Shown: positions 44,914 to 57,131, counted from the first letter of the stretch. The stretch is 64,000 bases of DNA from Adineta ricciae (GCA_905250025.1 CAJNOJ010000254.1:83012-147011); one strand, 5' to 3'. Notes: generated by a model not told the origin, from the sequence alone. Program-made: numbers and translations.

Positions 44914-45679
44914 ATGGGTTTGATGAAATCTAAAACAACAAATAATACTCTATTAAATGGTGAACAATCATCGTTGTTATCATCGTGTGGAAGCTTTCGA
45001 AGCAAAGACAAACGTCTTAACAAACGACGGTTGTGTTCGAAGAAAAAAGTTTTAATGTTAGGATTGGATCGAAGTGGAAAAACAGATTTGTTTCATCGAT
45101 TAATTTCCTGTGATCAGCCATCTCTTAAAATCGATGCATTTCCTCAACCAACAATGGGTAAACTAAGAATCGATGTCACTCTTCTGTTGTATAATTTGTC
45201 CTTGTGTAGGTTATAATGTTGAAACAATCGGCGTTCGTTGTTATCATTTAAATCATCATCAGTATCATAAAATAACGTTGTGGGACTGTGGCGGTCATGC
45301 ATCTGTTCGATCATTATGGCCATATCATTATTCAAATACATCTCTTCTCCTTTGGATAATTAATATTCATGATCGAAAACGATTAGATATGAATCTTCAA
45401 TTACTTTCTCAAGTTCTCAATAATTCCTTACTTTATCAAGTTCCTGTTCTTATTGTTTTATATCATTCATCTTTCCATCAATTTGAAGTCAATAGTAGTG
45501 CAGATGAAGAAAATTTGTTAACTAATCTTGAAGTTGCCTTTCGTTTTCTTGCAACACTTTCGACATCACGTGCTAGTTCGTTCAAATGGCAAGTGATCAA
45601 TGTAACAGTAAATGAAAAAGATTGTCAAACAGATCTGAAAAAGATTCGAGAATGTTTTCGAGAACTGATGGAATTGTAA
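44914..45679 (+). CDS. divergent ARF-like small GTPase
   Basis: Two exons, 44914-45157 and 45210-45679, give 237 residues. I chose the ATG at 44914 because it yields MGLMKS, a classic MGxxxS N-myristoylation start. An upstream in-frame ATG at 44851 would add 21 residues. G1 is GLDRSGKT at residues 50-57. Switch I ends in PTMGYNVETIGV, where the glycine codon spans the intron. Switch II is WDCGGHASVRSLWPYHY, typical of ARF/ARL but with His in place of the catalytic Gln. The NKxD motif is replaced by VLYHSS, so guanine specificity is doubtful. A 40-residue extension precedes the G domain. It could be a fast-evolving ARL with altered or no GTP hydrolysis. Confidence 0.8.
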
Positions 45680-46840
45680 AGAAAAAAGACCAACAAAAGA
45701 ATTTTTATATGTTTTCATTTTGTAAGATAAAGAAAAAGCTTGTTCATTATTTGATCTTCTACTACGAAAGTTATCGACATTCCAGTTATGGAAACTAAAT
45801 GATACTACGTTTGACTATCAAAGATTAATATCCTCATCAGGTAAATAATTTTCTTCGGACATACTTTGATACATATGGAAATATTCTTTACCATAATGTC
45901 GTCATATCGAGGAAAATGATGACTATCAAGATCGATAATGGTATTCAATGTAGTGCAGCTACTATATTATATAAAACTCACTTTGCTGTAATGTAATATG
46001 ATTTCAATAAACAAATTATAACAGCTCATGAAATTTTAAATCAGAACAGAGAAAATTTAATGGAATTTGTAAACAGACATGATAATACTAAGCAAATGAA
46101 GATTTATGAAAAAGAATTGAAGATACACGGAGCAAAAATTAAAAGAAAAACAGACCTATGTGAGATTGTTTTTTTTCTTATAAACGCGACTGTTTTGCGT
46201 TTCGAAGTTACTTGGGGAACATATTCTCATTGTGGACATTACCATCTTGAGGGTGAGGGTCACGATAAGGATCTCAAGTTGGGAATAAATTGTAGGAAAC
46301 AAGAAAAATGTGATGAGAATTCTTTTTCGTAAAGAGATGCAACTCAAAATGGTTACCCTCTAGTATACACATTGGGAAAAACAAAGATATTTCAAACATA
46401 TTAATACCACTATTTTATAGATTTTCTGGTACTACACTCTACACATTTAATAACGATGCCGATCTTCAAACCATCAATTTTTCAATCAAATCAATCTCGA
46501 TGCAGCTGATAGAATTAGTATTATTCGATTCAAAATGATAGTAATTCAAACTCCGGATCTATATAACTGTCGGAACCACTGCAACCGAAATGAGATGTCT
46601 CTATCATTTAACAAATCGTGTTGACAATCGAGTACTCAATATTTTGAATTGTAGTGAAAATGATCAAGAGTACTGATTATCAAAAATTCAATGGATTGAT
46701 ATATCAATGTGTACTACGATTGATGGTGTTTTCTAGTTCAATAACGAACTTAGGAAAGATTGGATAAACTATTTGAAAAAAAATTGAAACAAAAATGATC
46801 TAATTGAATTACATAGTTATTATGTTAATTATTCGACAGA
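45680..46840. other. intergenic region between the ARL gene and the serpin 3' end
   Basis: About 1.2 kb, AT-rich. The first ~110 bp (45691-45798) recur at 49588-49694. A segment near 46330-46440 has a diverged match near 48665-48775. A 90-codon plus frame at 46060-46332 shows no domain. No gene is supported. Confidence 0.5.
45691..45798. repeat. direct repeat of about 107 bp, left copy (ARL 3'UTR)
   Basis: Begins CAACAAAAGAATTTTTATAT just after the ARL stop and ends near TTCCAGTTATGGAAAC. It is about 95% identical to 49588-49694. The two copies bracket the serpin gene. Confidence 0.85.
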
Positions 46841-48204
46841 TTAAGATGATAAATTTGCACAAGTAAGAAATTTACCGGTAAATAATGTAAGATTTTGTCG
46901 AACTTCTCGAATATAGAATAAAAATGGACGATCAGCTCGAAATAAAATTGGTTGTGGTTTGCGTCGTCCTATTCCTTTTGCCACTCGTAAGACAGCTGTA
47001 GCTGCAGCCGCTTCGGTTCCTATAAAAAAATCTTGACAATTTTTCATTTCATTTCTATGCTTAGTTTCTTACCTTGTTCATTAACATCAATGAATGCTTT
47101 ATGAACAACCTAAAATCATCAAATAAAAAAAAGTTTATCTAACAAATAATATACTGTACTTTACTAATAAATAAACCAAATCCATCATTTTGTTTCTTAA
47201 CAATATCATTAAAATCGGCTTTATTTTCATCAAATGCATTTCGCATTCCAAGTTGCTCTAGAACATCGTTTAACTCACATGAAAATTCCATTTTAAATTT
47301 TGGTATATATAACAATAAATCTTGTGATGTTGTATTTCGTTGATCAAGAACATCTTCTAATAAATTTTCTTTCGATGAAAATTTTTCTTCAATTTCTGAT
47401 AATAAAACACTTTCATTTGGTAAAACTATTGTAAAAACAAATTGAACATGTTGATTGTTACTTTTATACGGAATATGAACAATTTGAATACGTAAAGATT
47501 TATTTTCTTTATAAGCAAATTTTCCATATTGATACATTAAACTAATTTTTGAAATCGTACCATTAATTTCATGAAATTTGCTATTATGATTAGTTTCACG
47601 TTCATCAAATTGTTTGATCCATATGCCCTAAAATATAAAAGACAAACAAAATGAATATTTTTTTTAGTGAAAATTTGTTTCATACTTTGAAATAAATACA
47701 ATTAATAAGAATTAATCGTATATCTGCTCGAATATCACTTGGCGAGAGGAGATTTTTTATTAATTGATTTGTTTGATCTTCAACCCAAGCATTGATTGTT
47801 CGAACAATTTGTTCGTTTTTGTTTGTAAAATCTTCAAGTTTCATATCGGCTGAAAAAGATTTTTGAATAATTTGTAAAAATTCTTCTTGAATTTCATAGT
47901 CTTTCTGTGCATAAAGACGATTGGCTAATTTCAGTTGAATTTGCCGATCTTTATCAACTAAATTGAAGATATGAAGAATTTGTTGAGATGATTTAATTAA
48001 TTCTTCTTTCGATGCGAATCCAAGTGTATTTAACATTTGATTTAATGTTTCATGTCGAGCACCAATAGTACACATTGACATAGCTAAAGCAATACTTGAT
48101 GGCGAAAGAAATATGTTGTCACCAGCTTGAGTTTGATTAATAGTTGAATAAAGTTTTTGATTAAAATCTTTGAAACCATTTGCAGTAGATATTGACGTTC
48201 CCAT
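46841..48204 (-). CDS. serpin (serine protease inhibitor family)
   Basis: Four exons: 48204-47686, 47627-47160, 47109-47073 and 47019-46841, giving 400 residues, a normal serpin length. It shows DNIFLSPSSIALAMSMCTIG, the NRLYAQ strand, NAWVEDQTNQLIKNLL, LILINCIYFK and VVHKAFIDVNEQGTEAAAAT. The hinge GTEAAAATAV with small residues predicts an inhibitory serpin. Counting 12 residues on from the hinge Glu puts P1 at Lys in RVAKGI, which suggests a trypsin-like target. The loop after P1 is a few residues longer than usual and contains GRRK. The end reads RPFLFYIRE. The N terminus starts MGTSISTANGF with no signal peptide, so it is probably an intracellular (clade B-like) serpin. Confidence 0.93.
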
Positions 48205-49874
48205 GATATTTTCAATTGTGTGTGTGTGAAGAAAAGTTGGTAATAAAAAAAGTTTTTATATACTTGAATTTTCTTATCAATATTTGTTTAGTTATAGTAA
48301 ACGAATTTATGAAAGTTATACGATGAATAAGGATTGAATCATTGTTATTATATACGTTTCATATCTATACATATTTTAACTCATCTGCTTCCATCTATGA
48401 CTCAGGTATGTTTCTTTTTTTAATACTATTTCTCAACTATTATTGGTTTTTATAGAGCAAACAAGCGAACAGGTACATGTCGATGAGTAAGTATTTTTTC
48501 TTATCTTTATCAATAATCTAATTAGGTCATTTGAAAATAGTTAAATATGGTGAATTTATTGATTTAGGTATCTATTTTTACTTTATTATCAAGTTCTGTT
48601 GTATATGCTGACAAAAGACCTGTTATTATTGATTTCATCGTGAGGACGATGATAACGATCTCAATAAAGTGATACAACTCGAATGATTATCCTCTACTGT
48701 ACACTAGAAAAAAAATAGATATTTTAAACATATTGATATTTCTATTTTCTATTGTTTTCTAACATGTGAAATTTTCAAAGTTGATATTTTTTAATTGCCA
48801 TTGGACATCATCACAAGTTCTTTATATTCTCAATACAATCAAATATTACAAGTGAATTGAATGATATTTCTTTAGTTTTAATCGGGATTTAATGTCATAT
48901 ACAATATCGAACTTTTTATTTTTAAGGAACGATTGAATTTCTTGCAAAAACAAATTCGCCACAGTCTTTTTCAAAGAATTGGATTCTACACACAGCGAAA
49001 CATGCTTTATCCGCCTATTATTATTAACATGAAAGAGGATTTATTCAAAAAGTAATCTAAACAAAAGAAGGATATGTCCATGACAGATTGCCAGTCGATT
49101 CGGCGACCTCCTCCGGTTTCGAGAAAACTTTCTGGATTTGAGAAAATTTTGTAATAAAATCGAAATGAATGAATGAAGCCACATAGGCAATTTGATAGAG
49201 AAAAAAATGCCCTACAAGATGTGCTATTTTTTCCACGCGCTACATTGGTTTTAGGGTACGTGAAACATACTAAAAACCTGCTATAGTCGCCTTTTTCCTG
49301 ATTTTTCACATGCTTTCTTCAAATTTTTGTCCAATTTGACCTTTGAACTTGAAAGAATCATGTAGAACTTTTTAAGCTGAACATTCCTATGTCAAAACGT
49401 TCACCATATGACTATTTTTTCATCACAATGAACGACGAAAATGATAATACGCATGGCACCATTTGATATATAGGAAAGGTGGGATTTATTAGTTCAGACA
49501 TGTGTTTTATCCATTCCAATCATAAATTTTCAGTCCTATCCATATCCTCACCCACACCCTCAATGTTACATTGAGTGAAAAACTACTCAACAAAAGAATT
49601 TTTATATGTTTTCATTTTGTAAGATAAAGAAAAAGCTTGTTCGTTATTTGACTTTCTACTGCGAAGGTTATCGACATTCCAGTTATGGAAACGTGACAAA
49701 TCTAAATCAGCAGATGACATGCGTCAATGTTACATTTGTTGTCTTTTTACGAGAGTGCCCTTTAGATAAACTAATTGCTGATATGACAGACTGATATTTT
49801 CTGTATATCTGATAGCGAAAGAATATATGTCCTGAGTAGATCTTCTATCATTTTGCATTTGTGCATCTAGAACG
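48205..49874. other. intergenic region between serpin and APP1-like gene
   Basis: About 1.7 kb between divergent genes. It holds the right copy of the 107-bp repeat at 49588-49694 and a diverged partner of 46330-46440 near 48665-48775. A 100-codon minus frame (49309-49007) has no known domain. No gene is supported. Confidence 0.5.
49588..49694. repeat. direct repeat of about 107 bp, right copy
   Basis: Matches 45691-45798, the 3'UTR of the ARL gene. No ARL coding sequence precedes it here, so it may be the remnant of a duplicated ARL tail. Confidence 0.85.
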
Positions 49875-51269
49875 ATGATGACGATTTCATCGGTATTCGT
49901 TTTATGCTTATGCTTGGGATTGATCGATCTGAATGAAGGTCAATTAATTCATAAACTACAGGATAAAATCAAGAAAGTTGCATCACAAAACTTAGGTCTC
50001 GATGTCACTCGTTACGATCATGAAGAAATGATGCTGTTTCCTAACGTTGGATTTCAACGTAAGGAAGGAGATTGGCGTTTGAATTTACATGGTTGGCGTT
50101 TTCAAACATCGAAAAAAAATAAATTTCTTGGTGAATCATCATCGGCGATGGCACAACGTATTGCGCGTTTAGTCGCCAGTACCGAACAGGCTGTTTATTA
50201 TAATGATACATTTCAACGTGATCGATTAAAACCATTTATGGTTCAAGATGAAACGCATGAAAAAATTCATATTATGATCGGAACAAAACATAATTACACA
50301 ACGAAAACAGATGGTGAAGGGCAATTTCGAACGTCATTTATTATTCCGAATGAAGATGTGCAAGAATTAAAACGAGCTTCGAAAAATAATCAAATTGTGA
50401 CATATAAAGCAATCGGAGATAATGCAGACTTGTGGGAAGGAAAAATTCATTTGTTGGAACGGAATGGATTGTCAGTCATTTCGGATATTGACGATACGAT
50501 TAAAATTAGTGAAGTTTTAGATAAAGTTCGGTTAGTCGCAAATACATTCATTCATGGATTTCGTGTTGTTGAAGGTAAAATGATACTTTCTTTATCCACG
50601 ACTCTAATATCGATACTTTCGTTTGATAAAAGGAATGCCGGAAGTTTATCGAGGATGGCAAAACAGATACAATTGCTCATTTCATTATCTAAGTGCCATG
50701 CCAGATCAATTGTATACAGTTACGAAGGATTTCATTGATGATCACAAGTTTCCTGATGGAACTTTTCATATGCGGTAAGAACATCTACTCGATCACTTTT
50801 GTAATGATTCTGGATTTCACAGACACTTTCGTTGGGCTTCGACATCAATTTACAATTTCGTTCACTCTGTTGGTAAGTGACTTTTTCGACTTTGATAAGT
50901 ACACCCTTGTGGATGACATTGAATTTAGATACCAAAATGCATAAAATCAACCATTTACGTTATTTTGTGTTCAATAGTTTACGTCAATTAGTATTAGTTG
51001 GAGATTCGGGCGAACGAGATCCGGAGATTTATGGTAATGTCGCAAGAATGTATCCTAAACGTGTTCGTCGCATTTTCATTCGTGCTGTTAAAAACGAGAA
51101 AGATGATGACGATCGTTTTCTCAAAGCATTCAAAGATGTTCCAAGAGAAAAATGGATGATTTTTCGAGATCCTGTTCGAGATTTACCCAAAAATTTGGAT
51201 GCTCCGCCAACTGCTCCACCACCCACAACAAAGACACCAGCAAAGAAACCTAAATCAAATCCCAAATAA
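49875..51269 (+). CDS. APP1-type (DUF2183) phosphatidate phosphatase-like secreted protein
   Basis: Four exons: 49875-50574, 50633-50774, 50823-50872 and 50929-51269, giving 410 residues. A signal peptide is visible (TISSVFVLCLCLGLIDLNEG). The HAD-like catalytic motif DxDxT is SDIDDTIK with Asp204, Asp206 and Thr208. Other APP1 landmarks are MPEVYRGWQ, FHYLSAMPDQL, FPDGTFHMR, and LVLVGDSGERDPEIYGNVAR followed by RRIFIR. The C-terminal tail is Pro/Thr/Lys-rich. Yeast App1 dephosphorylates phosphatidate to diacylglycerol at actin patches; the animal and bacterial secreted forms are not well studied. The N-terminal signal implies export or ER entry, unlike yeast App1. CIAO3 follows on the same strand after 231 bp. 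Confidence 0.88.
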
Positions 51270-51500
51270 TCTTCACGAAAACTTTTTTGCTTCTTCATAT
51301 ATATCTAAACTCTTTTATAACTTTTGAAATATAAATTCAACCTTTACTTTTCTCAACTATGAGAACAAATTTTTCACGTTTTGTCAAGTGCGCCATCTAC
51401 AATCAATGTTACGTTCACCAATCGTGAATGGAGTGCGAAGAATACTCGTTGTCTGTCAGTCACATCGTACTTAATTGAAATATTTCATTATTAGTCAGTC

Positions 51501-53228
51501 ATGATTACGAAAAACTTTTCTGGTGCTCTTCAATTAACTGATCTAGATGATTTTATTGGACCCTCACAAGTATTTTCTTTATGGTTTATTCAAGCTTTTC
51601 ATTTTTTTGTACATCGATCTTTTTAGCAATGTATAATACCGATGCAAACAAAGATTGCAGATAATTCGGATGATGGTTTAATCAAATTGCGCACAAAGAA
51701 ATCCAATGTAAACATCGTATCTTGTCTTTCGATTTCATTCATTGATTGTTGACCTGCTTATAGAAAACTGAAGCAGAATCGACACCAAAAGTAGCAAAAA
51801 TCACATTGAATGATTGTTTAGCATGTAGTGGATGTATCACATCAGCTGAAAGTATCCTTATTGATCAGCAGGATTATCGTGAAGCACAACGTACAATTAA
51901 ACTTATTCAATCGCTCGATAAAAATGTATGTTTTCAGTTCTAATATAGATTTTCATCATTGTCCTGTTTGTTTAGGATCCGAATAAAAAACAAATTGTAC
52001 TTTCCATTTCACCGCAAAGTCTGTCATCGCTGGCAGTTAGATACAAACTAGACGGATTGACCTGTGCTCGACGTGTAACATCGTTCCTGAAAACGAAGTA
52101 CGAATATTTTACTTAATTTTGTAATTTACCTTCATTATGACTGCGTAGATTAGGAATTGATCATGTTTATGATGTTGCCTATGCAAGAAATTTGGCTCTG
52201 ATTGAAATCAAAAACGAATTTTTACAAAGATTTCGAAATAATCGTCAAAATCTGCCTTTACTCACTTCCGAATGTCCAGGTTGGATATGTTATGCTGAGA
52301 AAACTCAAGGCGAATACATCATTCCGTACATCAGTCGAGTTAAATCTCCACAACAAATTCTCGGTTCACTGGTAAAAAATAATCCAAATGAAAATATTTA
52401 TCACATATCAGTTCAACCTTGTTATGATAAAAAACTTGAAGCATCACGACAAGACTTTTATAATGAGCAACGACAACAATACGATATTGATTGTGTTATA
52501 TCGACTGGTAGGATTCCATTTGCATTGAATGAGAGTTTTGCATGTTCTATTTTCCAGGTGAATTCGAGAAATGGTTGGTGGAAGAACAGTTTGATCCGGA
52601 ATTTTCATCAGAACTTGATTATGATAAACCGTGAGTGGGTTATCCTTTGCTTCCTTTTCTTATTTGGTTTGAATAGGTATACAATGAAAGATGAGAATGA
52701 TCAAATGATTCTTACACATCGTGGTAGCGGATCAGGTGGTTATCTTGATTATGTTTTTCGTTCAGCTGCGAAAGACTTATTTCATATTGACATGGACGAT
52801 AGACCATTAGAATTTAAAGTCACACGGTAAGTGTTTAAAATCTAAAACTATTGATCTACCTTTGTCTTGTTTTTAGTAATCAAGATTTCCGTGAAACAGT
52901 TCTAACAGTCGATGGGCAAGTTCAACTTCGTTTTGCTTACGCGTATGGCTTTCGAAACATCCAGAACATTGTTCAAAAACTGAAACGAAATAAATGCGAA
53001 TACGATTTTGTCGAAATTATGGCATGTCCGTCAGGATGTGTCAATGGTGGTGGACAAATCCGCAGTACCGATGTCACTCTTGATGATGTTCGACGTACAT
53101 ACGAATCATTACCACATTTAGATCAGCCATTAGACTTGAGAATTGATGAAGAGAGTTCCATTCCGTTATATACGAATTATCGTGCGATTGAAAAGTCTTC
53201 ATCGAATGGTTTTAGTTTGAAATGGTGA
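51501..53228 (+). CDS. CIAO3: cytosolic iron-sulfur assembly component 3 (NARFL/IOP1)
   Basis: Eight exons: 51501-51569, 51627-51707, 51764-51925, 51976-52097, 52149-52507, 52558-52630, 52677-52826 and 52877-53228, giving 455 residues, close to the usual length. It is related to iron-only hydrogenases. The N-terminal cluster cysteines are in QCIIPMQ and NDCLACSGC. The C-terminal cluster cysteines are in [25 protein letters not shown] and [15 protein letters not shown]. It links early and late stages of cytosolic Fe-S protein assembly. The protein ends in Trp (FSLKW), as expected for CIA proteins with a C-terminal aromatic targeting residue. NCBP3 begins only 48 bp after the stop. Confidence 0.95.
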
Positions 53229-53276
53229 TTTTGTTTTTGATTGTATTCATTTATTTATTTCAGATAAATCAGTAAT
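53229..53276 (+). promoter_or_regulatory. compact intercistronic region with 3' splice acceptor (probable trans-splice site)
   Basis: Only 48 bp separate the CIAO3 stop from the NCBP3 ATG. They consist of a T-rich tract ending TTTATTTCAG at 53263, followed by 13 nt before the ATG. There is no room for a separate promoter, and no preceding donor is needed if a spliced leader is added. This is inference from sequence; no transcript data. Confidence 0.6.
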
Positions 53277-54860
53277 ATGTCGGCAGATATTCTTGCTAAT
53301 CCTCAATTAGACGCCTATGATAACGATGAGATACAGTTGATGGACACGGATGAAACGAATTTGAATCTGGAAGAAGAACAACAATTGCTACAAGTACCGA
53401 CAGATGTTGCTGAACAATCCGAGGAAAAAGAAGAAACAAAGAAAAGGGAAGAAGTACCATCATTACTTGTCATTGAGGTTTGTTCGATTTGTGTCAACTG
53501 AAATCTATTAACTTGAATTCGTTTAGAAAATGAAAGTTTATATTCGAGATGGACCTAACAGTCATCATGTTGAAGCAATACCAGTCGTATGTTTCGAAAC
53601 TTTTCCTTTACTCTGAAAATCAATATTTTCCATTTGACTTAGGACGATAAATACTATGAATTACCAAATGCAGATGAATTGGCGACAATTGAACTTACGG
53701 AAGAAAGTGCTAATGAAGTTTGGCAAAGGTAACCAACAATTCATTTTTCAGTCCGTTTACCAGAATATTCTGGAATTTTAGTTTAAATTTAACTGCTGAT
53801 GATTTTCGAACATCAGTAACTCCAGGTGGAATCTCTCGTCCTGAATCTCTTTATGTTCGTGGTGTGAAAAACATGAGTACACAAGAAATTTTCAATTGTT
53901 TCGAAGAATTTCAACCTATCGGAATCGAATGGATTAGCGATCATTCTTGCAATATTTTCTGGCATGATACATTAATTCCACTTCAAGTTCTCTCAAAACA
54001 ATGTGCACCAGGACCGTCTATATCTCATCGCCGCCCGGTAAACTATGATCACGCTATGCGATTATCCAAACGAAAGGCGTCGGAAATGACCGATAGTGAA
54101 AATAACTCAGCGGATATCGCACTTCCACCTGGCCATTGGCGAGAAGGTAACTTTCCATTAACAGACAAACCAGATTCAACGGTTAAATTATATGTTCGAT
54201 ATACAACGTTGGAGGATCGAAAAGTACGCGGAGCAGAAAATCAATCTGAATATTATCGAACTCATGGAAATCCAAATTATAAGTGAGACAAGCTGTTTTT
54301 CGAGTTCGCTTTTTCAAACGTCTCCTTTTAATTCTAGTAATATGACTGGACTCATATCTCGATCGAAAAAACGTGCAATGAATGCGATGAAGGCAAATCG
54401 TTTTCGAGATTTTACGGTAGTCAAATCAAGTGATCCGAAATCTACGTCGAATAGCATCGTTGAAGAAGTATCAAACGCAACTGAAGATAATAATACAACG
54501 GATGCAAAGGTGAAATTTACTGTTGTCCTTCCGCCGAAAAAGGGTTCGCCGAGTAAAGAGGAAGATGACGACGAAGATAACCATCAATCGAAACGACAAC
54601 GGCGACGTTCATCGAACGATGATGATGGTGATTATCAAAGACGAAGAAACAAAACGCATTTTACGGTAACGATGGATTCAGTGTCGAGAAATTCAAGAGG
54701 TAGACGAGAGGAAACATCTCGATTAAATCGAAGGTAAGATATGATTAAATGGTGAGTTTATTTGAATTATGGATTTTATTTTAGTCATGATGATGACGAT
54801 CGTACCACATCGGTTACTGATGCAAGACAAATTCTGGAAAGAAAACGACGCCAACGATGA
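53277..54860 (+). CDS. NCBP3: nuclear cap-binding protein subunit 3
   Basis: Six exons: 53277-53477, 53527-53586, 53643-53728, 53782-54282, 54338-54733 and 54785-54860, giving 439 residues. The RRM-like domain diagnostic for NCBP3 (C17orf85) is present: PESLYVRGVKNMSTQEIFNC, IGIEWISDHSCNIFWHD. It is followed by KLYVRYTTLEDRKVRGAENQ with SEYYRTHGNPNY, and an Arg/Lys/Asp-rich tail. NCBP3 binds capped mRNA with NCBP1 and helps export. It is shorter than the vertebrate protein, mainly in the disordered tail. The start is the first ATG after the TTTCAG acceptor. Confidence 0.93.
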
Positions 54861-55426
54861 TAATTGTGCAATTAGTTTATTTGTTTTTGTTTCTTTCGTG
54901 TATTATACTAAACAAAAAAGACTGTATTCAGTGCCTATCTCATTCAAAAATCATGTTTATTGTGTTTTTTTTGTTGTTGTATTGCATCGATATTTTCATG
55001 CGACCTAAGCTTTATTTAACATGATTCGATCGAAAGTCCGTTGAATTACTGCGTAAAACGTATTTGGTTTTCCGAAAGGCCATTTACATATCTGCAAAAT
55101 AGAGATTTTCTCGGTCATTTCGAATGCATTTATAGAAGGAAACAAGATGAATACAAATGTTGTAAACGTAAATGAAAATTCTCGTATAATAAATGATAAT
55201 CATTTGAAGTTTGACTCAACATTTCTGTATGAAGTCTTCGATGGTCTCTCTGGGCCTATTTGATGTGTTCTTATCATCAGCTATTTCAGATGCAACCAAT
55301 TTTTTAAAGAACCATTTATTTGACTCTTTTTAAACGTTAAGCAAACAACATCAGAAAGCAAGCATTCAATCAGTAAGGCTTAACGAATAATGAGAAGAGC
55401 GGCAGAGAGTTTATCCGATAATCTGT
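54861..55426. other. intergenic region between convergent genes
   Basis: About 570 bp, AT-rich, between the NCBP3 stop and the stop of the minus-strand coiled-coil gene. It should hold both 3'UTRs. No gene is seen. Confidence 0.5.
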
Positions 55427-57131
55427 TTACATTTGATTGTATTCAGTTAGGTTTCGATCGAAACGTTCATAATATTCGGTCAACTTCTTGATAGCATTCT
55501 TCAACTCATCTAGATGTATATCGAGTGGTTGTTTTTGTACAGCATCCAAACGTGAAGCGGTTTCTCTTGTTGTTAAAATGATATGTTTGTATTTTTCCAA
55601 TTGGTCAATGACATTTTGAATTTGACGCTGTGCTTCTCGTCTGTATTCTGTAAACTGTTCCAGGAAAGCAATGTTTTTCTGATGTGTAATCTTATTCATA
55701 TCACCATCTCCTAGTGTGTGTCTGTACAGCTTAGCTAACATTCCAGCTTTATCGTGGTCTTTTATTTTTTCTTCTCTGATGCAACGAAGATCTCCAGCCA
55801 TTATCTCCATCTTCGAAACTTTATCATTGAGACTTGCTGAAATAATAATTAAAAGAATATGTTTTAGTATTTGCTCGTCTACTCAACAATAGTACAAATT
55901 CGTTTTGTTCTCCTTATGAGATCTTGCAAAGATTTACACTCTGATGGAAAGTAACTAGTTACTAGAAAACTTCCTAACGCAATCTCTTTTGAGTTAAAAT
56001 ATAAAACTCATCTATTCTATATGAAGGAAGATTTTGGTAATAGAAATTCTTTCCAACAGAGTTATAACAAATGATCAACTGTGAAAGAAGACCTCACTCT
56101 GAGAACAACCTTTCAGGAATTCTCATAGCCGATTTGAAGGCTAATGTCCCTCTAAAAGTTGAATACAAATTTAGAAAAAAAAGTATGGCGAGGGTCATGT
56201 TTACATTTTTCGCATATGTTCGATTGTAAAGAGACTATCGATATTCTATGACTTACTTCTATGAAACTACATACCTAAATTTGAATTGACATGCTCTGAC
56301 ATATTGTACGCAATTCCTATCGTGTCTGTAAGTTTATCCAAATCTCTTAGAAATTGCTCTGGGATTATGGCCACTTCAGTTGGTTTTGGCTGAAATATCA
56401 ATCGAGAAACAATAGATCTTTGATTTGTAAGATGCTTGTGTAGATTTTCTGCGTAAGTCGCTAATCCGTATAAAGCATTATTGAACGTAATCAGCATTTT
56501 ACGTATTCCATTTTTGGTTGTTTGAGCTGAATCTTTTATTTGCTCGATCATTTGGTAGAACTGATCTTTTTCTGTCTTATCCAGGTCACTGAACGCTATT
56601 CTTCCCTTTAAATCACTCAACGACAATTCCACGTTACTCAATTTGATATTCATACTGATATCGGTATTCGCCAGTCGTTCTGCTAATGAAAGACTTTCGT
56701 TTATCCTTGACTGTAGTGGTAGTTGTTTTCCCGTGCCATTTGCGTCTGAATTACTTTTACAAAAATCATCTATATATCCCAAACCACTAACGGGACTTTC
56801 ACAAAGAATTGCAACTACAGTTGTTTTAGTAAACAACATAGTCATGATAACAACAAATAGCTTGATAATTTTCGACATCAGGATCTTTTTCAATAAAGGC
56901 CAAAGTATTGTAAATAGTTCAACGGCGAAATCGCGAATTTTATCGAGAACCCAAGCACATGCTGTCCATACGGCGGAGTAAAAATGCTGCAGTAGATTTG
57001 GTAGCTGATCATTTTGTACTACAAAGAAAAAAGTGCTAAAACATGTAGTTTAGGAAAAATTCTGTTTTACCTGCTGGCTGTTCTTCATTTGGACGCTGAG
57101 CGTTAGGATTTCTTCTTCGATGTACTTCCAT
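55427..57131 (-). CDS. membrane protein with coiled coils, family not recognised
   Basis: Three exons: 57131-57071, 57018-56275 and 55836-55427, giving 404 residues in phase. The N terminus is polar (MEVHRRRNPNAQRPNEEQP), followed by an amphipathic stretch and a long hydrophobic segment (KLFVVIMTMLFTKTTVVAIL) at about residues 70-90. The rest is mainly helical and charged, with heptad-like spacing and an NxS/NxT-containing region (SNSDANGTGK, RINESLS) after the membrane segment. It could be a type II membrane protein with an extracellular coiled coil. The coding call rests on length, phase agreement and splice signals; I do not know its function. Confidence 0.7.

Noticed and set aside
49007..49309. 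100-codon minus frame
   Set aside because: No domain, no splice signals that extend it, and AT-rich composition gives such frames by chance.
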